Of a stretch of 64,000 nt of DNA, positions 8,849 through 17,006 are shown one piece after another. Each line of letters starts with the position of its first letter. Within the stretch, counting starts at the first letter, position 1. The translations under genes and the position numbers were made by a program. Source of the stretch: HGM04593 sp045634365. GTDB lineage: Bacteria > Bacteroidota > Bacteroidia > Bacteroidales > Bacteroidaceae. Below the pieces are notes generated by a model. The model made no database searches. It saw only the letters and a list, made by a program, of their open reading frames with translations, and had not been told where the DNA came from. The stretch is taken from NCBI GenBank assembly GCA_045634365.1, contig JAZRAC010000066.1, positions 1-64,000 of the forward strand, given 5' to 3'.

Positions 8849-11359
8849 TCACTCTAATTCAATCACCGTAATTCCCGCACCGCCAAACTGCACGTGCTCA
8901 TCGTGAAAATTGCGCACAAAAGGCACAGTGCTCAAATACTGCCGCACAAGAGTGCGCAAAATACCATTACCCGTGCCGTGCAACACACGCAATTGGCGCA
9001 CATTGCACACAACCGCATCGTCTATAAAATAGTTCACAGTCTGCACAGCCTCCTCGCCACGCATACCCCTAATATCAATTTCCGACTTAAAATTCAACCG
9101 TTTATGGTGCAACTGCTCCTGCGTTTCACTTGTGAGGAACGACACCTTGCGCACCTCCTCCTTTGGAGCCTCGGCCGGGTGCAAACGCTCGATGGAAACG
9201 GTCGATTTTATAGCACCGAAGCGCACAGTTACGCCACTTTTGCCTATTGAGAGAACCTCGCCCACAGCCTGCTGCCCCTCGATGCGCACAAACATACCCT
9301 TTTCAATTTGAACTTTTTGGGATACCCGCACGGCTGTTTCCTGTTGTTGTTCTGTTTTTTTATCCTTTTTACCGCTCTTTTTTCGTTCCTGACGGGCGAG
9401 AATTTTTGCCATTTCCCTGTCGGCCTGCATCTGTTGCTTCTGCTTGGCAATCTCTTCGAGCTCTTTGCCAAAATCGCGCAACTCCTGCCTTGCTTGGCGG
9501 GTTTTCTCCTTTTCGGCTTTTGCCTCCACAATGGAACGTATGGTATTCTCAATCTTTGCATTAGCCTCGCGCAAGAGAGATTCGGCCTCGTCGCGTGCAT
9601 CCTTCAAAATCTGCTTACGACTCTTTCTCAACTCCTCCGACGACTCCTGCACCTTGCCCAGCATTTCATCGAGCTCTTTCTCCTTCTGATGCACATTCTT
9701 TCGCTTGCTCTCCCAATAACGCTTGTCGCGCACAATATCCTGCAAATATTTATCCGACTGAATATAGTCGCTGCCCACAATCTGCGAAGCATCCTCGATA
9801 ACCTCCTCGGGCAGCCCTATTTTACGTGCAATCTCCACGGCAAACGAACTTCCGGGGTTGCCAATCTGCAACTGAAAGAGCGGGCGCATTTCTCCACGGT
9901 CGTAGAGCATCGCACCGTTCACCACTCCGCGAGTGGAGTCGGCAAAATGTTTCAAATTCTGATAGTGGGTGGTTATTATGCCATACGCCCCCTTGTTGTT
10001 AAAGCGTTTCAAGATAGCCTCGGCAATGGCGGCACCTATTAGCGGCTCGGTTCCGCTGCCAAACTCATCGATGAGAATGAGCGAATTTTCATCGCAATTT
10101 TTAAGCGTCAGCTTCATATTGAGCAGATGGCTCGAATAGGTACTTAAATCATCCTCGATACTCTGCTCGTCGCCAATATCGATGAACATACTCTTGAAAA
10201 TACCGGCACGGCTGCGCTCGTGCAAGGGAACAAGCATTCCACACTGCAACATATACTGCAAAAGGCCTGCGGTTTTAAGGCAGACAGATTTTCCGCCGGC
10301 ATTGGGGCCCGAAATAAGCAATATGCGACGCTCGCCATCGAGCGCAATATCAAGGCGCGACATTTTGCGCCCGTGCTTACGCAAGGAATTTTCGAGAAGC
10401 GGATGGCAGGCTGCGCCCCAATCTATGAGAGGCCTATTTTCAACCACAGGCTTCACCGCGCCGAAACTTATCGCAAGCTCGGCTTTTGCACGAATAAAGT
10501 CCATTTCACCGAGGAATTCATACAACTGCAAGAGGGCGGGAACATCGGGAACAAGTTGCTGGGAACAGGCTGTGAGAATAGCAATAATCTCGCGTTTCTC
10601 CTCTGCTTCTAACTCTCGTATGCGGTTGTTGGCCTCCACGACCTCGGCCGGCTCAATAAAGACAGTCTTTCCGCTTGCCGATTCATCGTGCACAATGCCA
10701 CGCATCTTGCGTTTGAGCGCAGGGGCTACGGGAATGACCAATCGGCCGTCGCGGAATGTGGGAGCAGCGTCCTTTTCCACCAATCCATCGGCCTGTGCAC
10801 GGCGCAGAATGGAGTTCAGCGTGCGCGATATACTGCCCGACGTGCGCACAAGCTCGCCTCTTATATGGGCAAGAGCGGGCGAAGCACTGTCTTTCACCGC
10901 TCCGAATTTGTCGATAATTGCATCAATCTCGCGCACTATGCGTGGGAAAGCCTCAACATCACCTGCCAAACGACGCAGCGAGGGATACAGCGGGGCATCC
11001 TCGGAATCCTCGCCCGAGCCGCTCTGCTTGCGCAGCAGGGATATTATTTTGCCGATAGTGTCGAGAGAGCGGCGAAGGTCGAAAAGTTCGTCGGCCGTCA
11101 TATACATACCCTCGATGCGTATGCGCTTCAAAGGCTCGCGGACATCGAAATAAAAATCGGAGGGGAAATTCTGCTCCACCTGCAATATGCGCACAAACTC
11201 CTCTGTCTCGGCAAGGCGCGACATAAGAGTGGGATAATCGGTCATAAACGACATTTCATCGACCCTCTCCCTGCCAAGAGCACACAGGCAACGCTCTTTC
11301 AGCAAAGAGCGCACAACATCAAATTCTATCTTATTTTCAAAATTCCGCGGATAAATCAT
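8849..11359 (-). CDS. mutS2: MutS2 family ATPase with Smr nuclease domain
   Basis: 836 residues from the ATG at 11359. Order: N-terminal MutS core and lever, ATPase domain with Walker A GPNAGGKSVCLKT and Walker B LILIDEFGSG near residues 340-430, a long charged coiled-coil region (about 530-670), and a C-terminal Smr domain with LHGTGNG. MutS2 lacks the mismatch-recognition domain of MutS; it suppresses recombination or rescues collided ribosomes in different bacteria. Two earlier in-frame Met codons (11401 and 11362) exist, but the sequence from MIYPRNFENKIEFD matches the usual Bacteroidetes N-terminus. It is a single gene on the minus strand; the divergent GH31 gene starts about 210 bp away. 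Confidence 0.95.
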   Translation of the reverse strand: MIYPRNFENKIEFDVVRSLLKERCLCALGRERVDEMSFMTDYPTLMSRLAETEEFVRILQVEQNFPSDFYFDVREPLKRIRIEGMYMTADELFDLRRSLDTIGKIISLLRKQSGSGEDSEDAPLYPSLRRLAGDVEAFPRIVREIDAIIDKFGAVKDSASPALAHIRGELVRTSGSISRTLNSILRRAQADGLVEKDAAPTFRDGRLVIPVAPALKRKMRGIVHDESASGKTVFIEPAEVVEANNRIRELEAEEKREIIAILTACSQQLVPDVPALLQLYEFLGEMDFIRAKAELAISFGAVKPVVENRPLIDWGAACHPLLENSLRKHGRKMSRLDIALDGERRILLISGPNAGGKSVCLKTAGLLQYMLQCGMLVPLHERSRAGIFKSMFIDIGDEQSIEDDLSTYSSHLLNMKLTLKNCDENSLILIDEFGSGTEPLIGAAIAEAILKRFNNKGAYGIITTHYQNLKHFADSTRGVVNGAMLYDRGEMRPLFQLQIGNPGSSFAVEIARKIGLPEEVIEDASQIVGSDYIQSDKYLQDIVRDKRYWESKRKNVHQKEKELDEMLGKVQESSEELRKSRKQILKDARDEAESLLREANAKIENTIRSIVEAKAEKEKTRQARQELRDFGKELEEIAKQKQQMQADREMAKILARQERKKSGKKDKKTEQQQETAVRVSQKVQIEKGMFVRIEGQQAVGEVLSIGKSGVTVRFGAIKSTVSIERLHPAEAPKEEVRKVSFLTSETQEQLHHKRLNFKSEIDIRGMRGEEAVQTVNYFIDDAVVCNVRQLRVLHGTGNGILRTLVRQYLSTVPFVRNFHDEHVQFGGAGITVIELE

Positions 11360-11501
11360 CATTCTCTTCTTATCGTGAAAAACGGAGCGAAGATAGTTCA
11401 AAAAAATATTATAACCGGTACATCGGGGTAGTTATTTTAACAATAGCATCCTCGCGCAATTACTTTAATATAAAATATTTTTAATAATAACAGATTTTGC
11501 C

Positions 11502-11509
11502 TAATTTTG
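11502..11509 (+). promoter_or_regulatory. Bacteroidetes -7 promoter element for the GH31 gene
   Basis: TAATTTTG matches the TAnnTTTG -7 box of the Bacteroidetes housekeeping sigma factor. A T-rich -33 region lies 19-21 bp upstream. Transcription would start near 11516, giving an approximately 54-nt leader. Confidence 0.6.
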
Positions 11510-11569
11510 CATTTTGCGAGGCATACGCCTCAACCACAGCGAAACAAACAACAATATTAACTTATAACT

Positions 11570-14500
11570 ATGAAAATGAAGAAAGGAAGCATTAAAGCAA
11601 TTGCGCTTGCAGCCACTATGCTGTTTGCACAAGGCGCGCCCCTCTTTGCCACCGGTGCAAACGACGGAGCTCCGCAGGCAACAATCTCCAAAGTCACAAA
11701 AATCAACCCCACAACCGTGGAGCTTAATCTTTGTAACAAAGAGAGAGTAACCATCGATTTTTACGGAGAAAATATTTTCCGTCTGTTCCGCGACAACAAG
11801 GGAGGTATTCTGCGCGACCCCAAGGCCACTCCCGAAGCAAAAATCCTTGTCGACAATCCCCGTCGCGAGGTTAAGGGCGTAACCGTAAAGGAGTGCGAGA
11901 GGGGCTACTCAATCGCTACTGCCAAGATAGAAATATGCATCTGCAAAAAGAGCGGATTGATGAAGGTTAAAGACCTCGCAACCGGCAAGACTGCGTTCGA
12001 GGAGAGTGCACCGGCACTTTTCAAGAACAACAAGACAACCCTTACACTAAAAAGCAACCCCGGCGAATACTACTACGGCGGCGGCGTACAGAATGGCCGT
12101 TTCTCGCACAAGGGCAACATCATAGCAATAGAGAACCAGAGCAGCTGGACCGACGGCGGTGTATCATCGCCCACTCCCTTCTTCTGGTCGACCGGCGGCT
12201 ACGGCTTTATGTGGCACACATTCAAGAAAGGTACATACGACTTTGGTGCAACAGAATCCGACGAAGTCACCCTTATGCACGAAAGTGATTACCTCGATGT
12301 ATTCTTTATGGTAAACAGCTGTGGCATTGCCCTGCTCAACGACTTCTATCAGCTCACCGGCGAACCTGTTCTCATTCCTAAATTCGGGTTCTACGAGGGA
12401 CACCTCAATGCCTACAACCGCGACTATTGGAAAGAGAATGCCGAGAGTGGCTTTGTGTATGAGGACGGCAAACGCTACAAAGAGAGCCAGACAGACAATG
12501 GCGGCTTAAAAGAGTCGCTCAACGGAGAATTCGGCAAAGAGCAGTATCAATTCTCGGCACGCGCGGTTATCGACCGCTATCTGGACAACGATATGCCCCT
12601 CGGCTGGATTCTTCCCAACGATGGCTATGGCTGCGGTTACGGACAGACCGAGACTATCGACGGCAACATACAGAACCTTAAAGAATTCGGCGACTATGCA
12701 CACAGCAAAGGCGTGGAGGTTGGCTTGTGGACCGAGTCGAACCTCTACCCCCGCGAGGGCGTTAATGCAATTTTGCAACGCGACATTGTCAAGGAGGTGC
12801 GCGACGCAGGTGTGCGCGTCCTTAAAACCGATGTTGCGTGGGTGGGTGCCGGCTACTCGTTCGGTCTCAACGGTGTAACCGATATTGCACAGATTATGAC
12901 CTACTACGGCAACAACGCACGCCCCTTCATCATCTCGGTAGACGGCTGGGCAGGAACACAACGCTACGCCGGAATATGGACAGGCGACCAGAGTGGCGGC
13001 GAATGGGAGTACATTCGTTTCCACATACCCACATACATCGGTTCGGGCCTTTCCGGACAGCCTAACATCACTTCGGATGTTGATGGTATTTTCGGTGGCA
13101 GCAACATTCCTGTCAACATTCGAGAATTCCAGTGGAAAGCCTACACACCTATGATGCTCAATATGGACGGTTGGGGTTCGAGCCAGAAATATCCCCACGT
13201 ATTCGGCGACCCCGCAGAATCCATCAACCGCAACTACCTGAAAATGAAGGCCGAGATTATGCCCTACGCATACAGCATCGCACGCGAGGCTGTCAACGGC
13301 AAGCCTATGATACGCGCAATGTTCCTCGACTACCCCAACGAATATACCTTGGGCAGCGCAACACGCTACCAATTCCTCTATGGTCCCTACTTCCTTGTAG
13401 CCCCCATCTATCAGGAGACTGCAATGGACAAGGACGGCAACGACATTCGCAACGGCATCTATCTGCCCGAGGGCATTTGGATAGATTACTTCACAGGCGA
13501 GAAATACAGCGGCAACTGCATTGTAAACAACTTCGACGCACCTCTGTGGAAACTCCCCCTCTTTGTGAAGGCAGGAGCCATTATCCCCGTTACCAACCCT
13601 CACAACACCCCCGCACAAGCGGACAAAGGCCTGCGTATGTATGAATTGTACCCCGCCGGCGAAACATCGTTCACCGAGTATGACGACGACGGAACAACAG
13701 AACTCTACCGTGCAGGACACTTCACCGAAACAAAAATAACATCGGCTTGCAACAGCAAAGGCACAGCCACAATAACCATCGCCCCCACCACCGGCAATTT
13801 CGATGGCTTTGTTAAGGAGAAGGCAACAATCTTCAAGGTAAATGTGAGCGAAGCACCCAAGAGTGTTTCGGCAAAAATAGGCAAGAAGAGCGTGAAACTC
13901 GCCAAAGTATTTTCGATGGAAGAGTTCGAGAAGGGCGAGAATGTATATTTCTACGACGCAGCCCCCAACCTCAACCGCTTCGCCACCGAGGGCAGTGAAT
14001 TTGCAAAAGTGGAAATTATAAAGAACCCCGTGGTTATGGTGAAACTCGCCAAGAGCGATGTTACAGCCGCAGCCACTACACTCACCGTGAAGGGCTACAA
14101 ATTCGACACCCCCAACAGCTATTTAAAGACAGAAGGCACATTGGAGGCTCCCGTTGCCACAGTAACCGACGAGAATTGCCGACCCTACACCCTCACTCCC
14201 TCTTGGGAGAAGGTTGCCGGTGCCGACTACTACGAAATAGAATTCGAGGGCCGCAACTACACAACCATCAAGAACAACGAGCTTTTGTTCGAGGACTTGA
14301 AACCCGAAACAACCTACAAGTTCAACGTACGCGCCGTGAACAAGAGCGGCGTTTCGGAGTGGGCAACAGTAGAGAGCACAACAAAGAGCAACCCGCTCGA
14401 ATTTGCCCTCACAGGCCTCTCGGCAACAACAACCTGCCGCAACCAAGGCGGACAAGGCCCCGACCGTCTGTTCGACTTTGAGGAGGGCAACATCTGGCAC

Positions 14501-15412
14501 ACAATCTATGGCGAGAGCTCCGTACCCTTTGATATGATTATCGACCTCAACGGAATGAGCACACTAGACAAGTTGCACTATCTGGGCCGCGAGGATGGCG
14601 GAAACGGCACAATCACAGGCGCACAGATTAGTTACAGCACCAACAAGGAGACTTGGAGCGAGCCTGTTGCCGTTAAATGGGAGCGCACACCCGACACAAA
14701 GGTATTTACCTTCGAGGGTAACCCCAAGGCACGCTTCGTAAAGATTCACGTGAGCGAGGCTGTGGGTAACTTCGGTTCGGGCCGCGAAATGTATATATTC
14801 AAGGTACCCGGAACAGAGACCTTCCTCCCCGGCGACATTAACAAAGACAAAAAAGTTGACGAGAACGACCTCACATCCTATATGAACTACACAGGCCTTC
14901 GCAGCAGCGACAGCGACTTTGAGTATGTGAGCATAGGAGATATGAACGAGAATGGCCTCATCGACGCATACGATATTTCGGTGGCAGCCACACGCATCGA
15001 CGACGGCGCATACGCCAACCCCGCACAGGTGGTTGCCGGCACAATCGCCATTGCAGCCGACAAGAAGAACTACAAAGCCGGCGAAGAGGTAACAATCACC
15101 ATCAAGGGAAGCGGCCTTGCCAACGTTAACGCAGTGGGCCTTGCAATACCCTACGACAGCAACGACTATGAGTATGTTACAATGAAGGCTGTTGACACCG
15201 CCAATATGAACAACTACACAAAGAACCGCCTGCACGGCAACGGCACCACCGCCGTTTACCCCACATTCGTGAACGTATCCGACCAACCCACGCTCAACGG
15301 CGATGTTGAGATTGCCACAATCACCCTAAAAGCAAAGAAGAACATCAAGTTCAATCTTAAAGCCATCGACGGCGTGATTGTCGACAAGAACCTCAACTGC
15401 ATAAAGTTCTAA
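11570..15412 (+). CDS. Secreted modular GH31 glycosidase with FN3, F5/8C, dockerin and cohesin-like modules
   Basis: 1280 residues with a signal peptide. A GH31 N-terminal beta domain and TIM barrel span about residues 30-620. The probable nucleophile is Asp421 (LKTDVAWVG) and the acid/base Asp473 (WTGDQSG); both are intact. A C-terminal beta region follows, then an FN3 module (about 855-940), an F5/8-type-C discoidin module (about 941-1083), a type I dockerin with two calcium loops (DINKDKKVDENDL and DMNENGLIDAYDI, about 1085-1147) and a cohesin-like module to the end. The nucleophile context, with AWVGAGYSFGL after it, recalls the GH31 group active on alpha-N-acetylgalactosamine or alpha-galactose rather than starch-type alpha-glucosidases; this is a hypothesis. 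Discoidin and dockerin/cohesin modules point to host mucin or cell-surface assembly. No SusC/D pair is nearby. Confidence 0.9.
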   Translation: MKMKKGSIKAIALAATMLFAQGAPLFATGANDGAPQATISKVTKINPTTVELNLCNKERVTIDFYGENIFRLFRDNKGGILRDPKATPEAKILVDNPRREVKGVTVKECERGYSIATAKIEICICKKSGLMKVKDLATGKTAFEESAPALFKNNKTTLTLKSNPGEYYYGGGVQNGRFSHKGNIIAIENQSSWTDGGVSSPTPFFWSTGGYGFMWHTFKKGTYDFGATESDEVTLMHESDYLDVFFMVNSCGIALLNDFYQLTGEPVLIPKFGFYEGHLNAYNRDYWKENAESGFVYEDGKRYKESQTDNGGLKESLNGEFGKEQYQFSARAVIDRYLDNDMPLGWILPNDGYGCGYGQTETIDGNIQNLKEFGDYAHSKGVEVGLWTESNLYPREGVNAILQRDIVKEVRDAGVRVLKTDVAWVGAGYSFGLNGVTDIAQIMTYYGNNARPFIISVDGWAGTQRYAGIWTGDQSGGEWEYIRFHIPTYIGSGLSGQPNITSDVDGIFGGSNIPVNIREFQWKAYTPMMLNMDGWGSSQKYPHVFGDPAESINRNYLKMKAEIMPYAYSIAREAVNGKPMIRAMFLDYPNEYTLGSATRYQFLYGPYFLVAPIYQETAMDKDGNDIRNGIYLPEGIWIDYFTGEKYSGNCIVNNFDAPLWKLPLFVKAGAIIPVTNPHNTPAQADKGLRMYELYPAGETSFTEYDDDGTTELYRAGHFTETKITSACNSKGTATITIAPTTGNFDGFVKEKATIFKVNVSEAPKSVSAKIGKKSVKLAKVFSMEEFEKGENVYFYDAAPNLNRFATEGSEFAKVEIIKNPVVMVKLAKSDVTAAATTLTVKGYKFDTPNSYLKTEGTLEAPVATVTDENCRPYTLTPSWEKVAGADYYEIEFEGRNYTTIKNNELLFEDLKPETTYKFNVRAVNKSGVSEWATVESTTKSNPLEFALTGLSATTTCRNQGGQGPDRLFDFEEGNIWHTIYGESSVPFDMIIDLNGMSTLDKLHYLGREDGGNGTITGAQISYSTNKETWSEPVAVKWERTPDTKVFTFEGNPKARFVKIHVSEAVGNFGSGREMYIFKVPGTETFLPGDINKDKKVDENDLTSYMNYTGLRSSDSDFEYVSIGDMNENGLIDAYDISVAATRIDDGAYANPAQVVAGTIAIAADKKNYKAGEEVTITIKGSGLANVNAVGLAIPYDSNDYEYVTMKAVDTANMNNYTKNRLHGNGTTAVYPTFVNVSDQPTLNGDVEIATITLKAKKNIKFNLKAIDGVIVDKNLNCIKF

Positions 15413-15430
15413 AAAATAACTAATACTGCG

Positions 15431-15474
15431 AAAGGAGGGTAGCCCAAAAAGAAAATGGGTTACCCTCCTTTTTA
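15431..15474 (+). terminator. Rho-independent terminator after the GH31 gene
   Basis: 15- to 16-bp stem starting AAAGGAGGGTAGCCCA, complement followed by TTTTTATT, 18 bp after the stop codon. Confidence 0.9.
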
Positions 15475-15517
15475 TTATAAGGTACAAGGGGTTAGGACAA
15501 AAGAACAAAAAGACTGT

Positions 15518-15825
15518 CCCTGCGGGTACTCCTACTCCTCCGCTTTTCAAAGAGGAGGTGGCACAAGCGAAGCGCAGTGACGGAGGAGTTTACAAAAAAA
15601 CGCAAATGTAGGGGCAGACCGATGTGTCTGCCCAAGAAAAACACAATTTTCTGTGATTTTCACATAAAAGTGGTAAAATAGCAACCACAAAAAACCTATT
15701 AAGCATTAATTTCGCAAAAAACAATGCTTGCTCCTGTAATCGCTCTTTTAAAAAATGCCCGATGCAAAAAAAACAGCAATAAACCTCAAAGGTTATCATT
15801 TTTTTGCACTACTTTTGTGGCAATC
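15518..15825 (+). repeat. Direct repeat R1, copy A (308 bp)
   Basis: More than 95% identical by eye to 16416-16724. It starts CCCTGCGGGTACTCC and ends TTGTGGCAATC. Near its 3' end, TACTTTTG (15810-15817) is a perfect Bacteroidetes -7 box pointing rightwards. Contains an inner inverted repeat around GGGGCAGACCGATGTGTCTGCCC. Confidence 0.9.
15810..15817 (+). promoter_or_regulatory. Outward promoter -7 box in R1 copy A
   Basis: TACTTTTG matches TAnnTTTG. No gene follows directly; transcription would enter repeat R2 copy 1. Confidence 0.45.
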
Positions 15826-16230
15826 TGAAAAGGAAAAATTCTTTATCTTTTACACCTTTGGAATTTGATCTAAAATCCTCGGAGTTATTTTCGGCTATTC
15901 TCTCAATCTGTTTAATTTCTTTCTTTTGCACTTTTTTAAAAAAGTGCAGCAAAAACGCAGCACACGAGTAAAATCAGTCGCTCACGCCTCGGCTCGCGAA
16001 TTGCTGCGCAATATCCCTCGTTTGTTCCTCGCTTGCCGCTGCAAGCCTCTCTGTTGCCGTCAGGGTGCTGCGCAACTCACTCCGTGCGGCTATATAAGAA
16101 AATTTATACCCGCACTGCGCTCAGACAATGCTCGCACAATGGCCTGCCGTCAACAGGGCTTTCCGCTGTGATTTTAACGGTGCTGCATTTGTTTGAAATT
16201 ACTTCTGCTATTGTTGACAGCATAACATAC
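15826..16230 (+). repeat. Dispersed repeat R2, copy 1
   Basis: Shares its first about 200 bp with the reverse complement of 20440-20640 (AT-rich hairpin GCACTTTTTTAAAAAAGTGC, then GCTCACGCCTCGGCTCGCG and the CCTCGTT block) and its last about 45 bp (GTTTGAAATTACTTCTGCT) with 20240-20275. The middle module, 16050-16180, is different from that in copies 2 and 3. Reverse strand encodes a 35-40-codon tail conserved with copy 2. Confidence 0.8.
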
Positions 16231-16415
16231 TCGTCGCTGAAAGCGAAAATAACAATTAAGCGGAAAAGATTGAACAGGGCAGCGCTATGTAGGGGCAGAC
16301 CGGCGTATCTGCCCAAGAAAGAATAACAAGAAGCTGCTCCTCTTGCTTGTAATCAAGAGGAGCTGTCCGAAGGACTGAGGAGATAAAAACAAAAACACTA
16401 CAATAATCCCTTTAC

Positions 16416-16724
16416 CCCTGCGGGTACTCCTACTCCTCCGCTTTTCAAAGAGGAGGTGGCACAAACGAAGCGCAGTGACGGAGGAGTTTACAAAAAAAAC
16501 GCAAATGTAGGGGCAGACCGGCGTGTCTGCCCAAGAAAAACACAATTTTCTGTGATTTTCACATAAAAGTGGTAAAATAGCAACCACAAAAAACCTATTA
16601 AACATTAACTTCGCAAAAAACAATGCTTGCTCCTGTAATCGCTCTTTTTAAAAATGCCCGATGCAAAAAAAACAGCAATAAACCTCAAAGGTTATCATTT
16701 TTTTGCACTACTTTTGTGGCAATC
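16416..16724 (+). repeat. Direct repeat R1, copy B (309 bp)
   Basis: Near-identical to 15518-15825, differing by a handful of substitutions and small homopolymer length changes, 898 bp downstream. It lacks the adjoining R2 sequence. Confidence 0.9.
16709..16716 (+). promoter_or_regulatory. Outward promoter -7 box in R1 copy B, likely promoter of the leader RNA and BspA gene
   Basis: TACTTTTG matches TAnnTTTG; transcription would begin just before the hairpin at 16724. Confidence 0.55.
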
Positions 16725-16962
16725 ACCGGAACAACTCCGGTGAGGACATCTTTTTATTAAGAGCGTTTTGCAGTTATCTTTGATTTGAAATCTGGACAAT
16801 TTCAACCCATTGAGATAATGAGCAAGGTGCTCACGTCAATGTTATATACACACGCCCGTTCGGGTGGGATATATATCGTTTGGCGTGGGCTATTGTTTAT
16901 TATTTGATAGTGGGCAGTCCAGAGCCTCGGTACGATAATAGCAATAGTTCCCACGCTTTTTT
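16724..16962 (+). ncRNA. Candidate structured leader RNA or small RNA
   Basis: The stretch between the R1 promoter and the BspA start holds four helices in a row. These are CACCGGA/TCCGGTG (16724-16742), GAGCA/TGCTC (16820-16832), a long stem with TATATA arms and a CCCG-TT-CGGG tip (about 16843-16876), and an outer stem GCGTGGGCTATTG (16883-16895) paired with 16942-16956. The last stem encloses a 46-nt inner region and is followed directly by a T-run (16957-16962), so it looks like an intrinsic terminator. The transcript could be a small RNA of about 235 nt or an attenuator or riboswitch controlling the gene at 17007. I do not recognise it as a known class. Confidence 0.45.
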
Positions 16963-17006
16963 ATTGTTTTATGCCTTCATTTGGTGAGCAATGAAGGAAG
17001 GATGCT

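Larger units (their letters stand above)
15475..17006. other. Gene-less repeat-rich region between GH31 and BspA genes
   Basis: About 1.5 kb without a credible gene. It holds two copies of a 308-bp repeat, one copy of a second dispersed repeat family, a third short piece of the first repeat (GTAGGGGCAGACCG motif at about 16290), and a structured leader RNA. Short frames inside it recur wherever the repeats recur, so they look like shadows of the repeats. Confidence 0.8.

Noticed and set aside
12506..13720. 404-codon open frame opposite the GH31 gene
   Set aside because: Antisense shadow of the GH31 barrel with no recognisable domain.
15590..15799. Small minus-strand frame in R1 copy A, repeated in copy B at 16285-16623
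   Set aside because: Occurs only because the repeat is duplicated; composition and length differ between copies and no start context is conserved.
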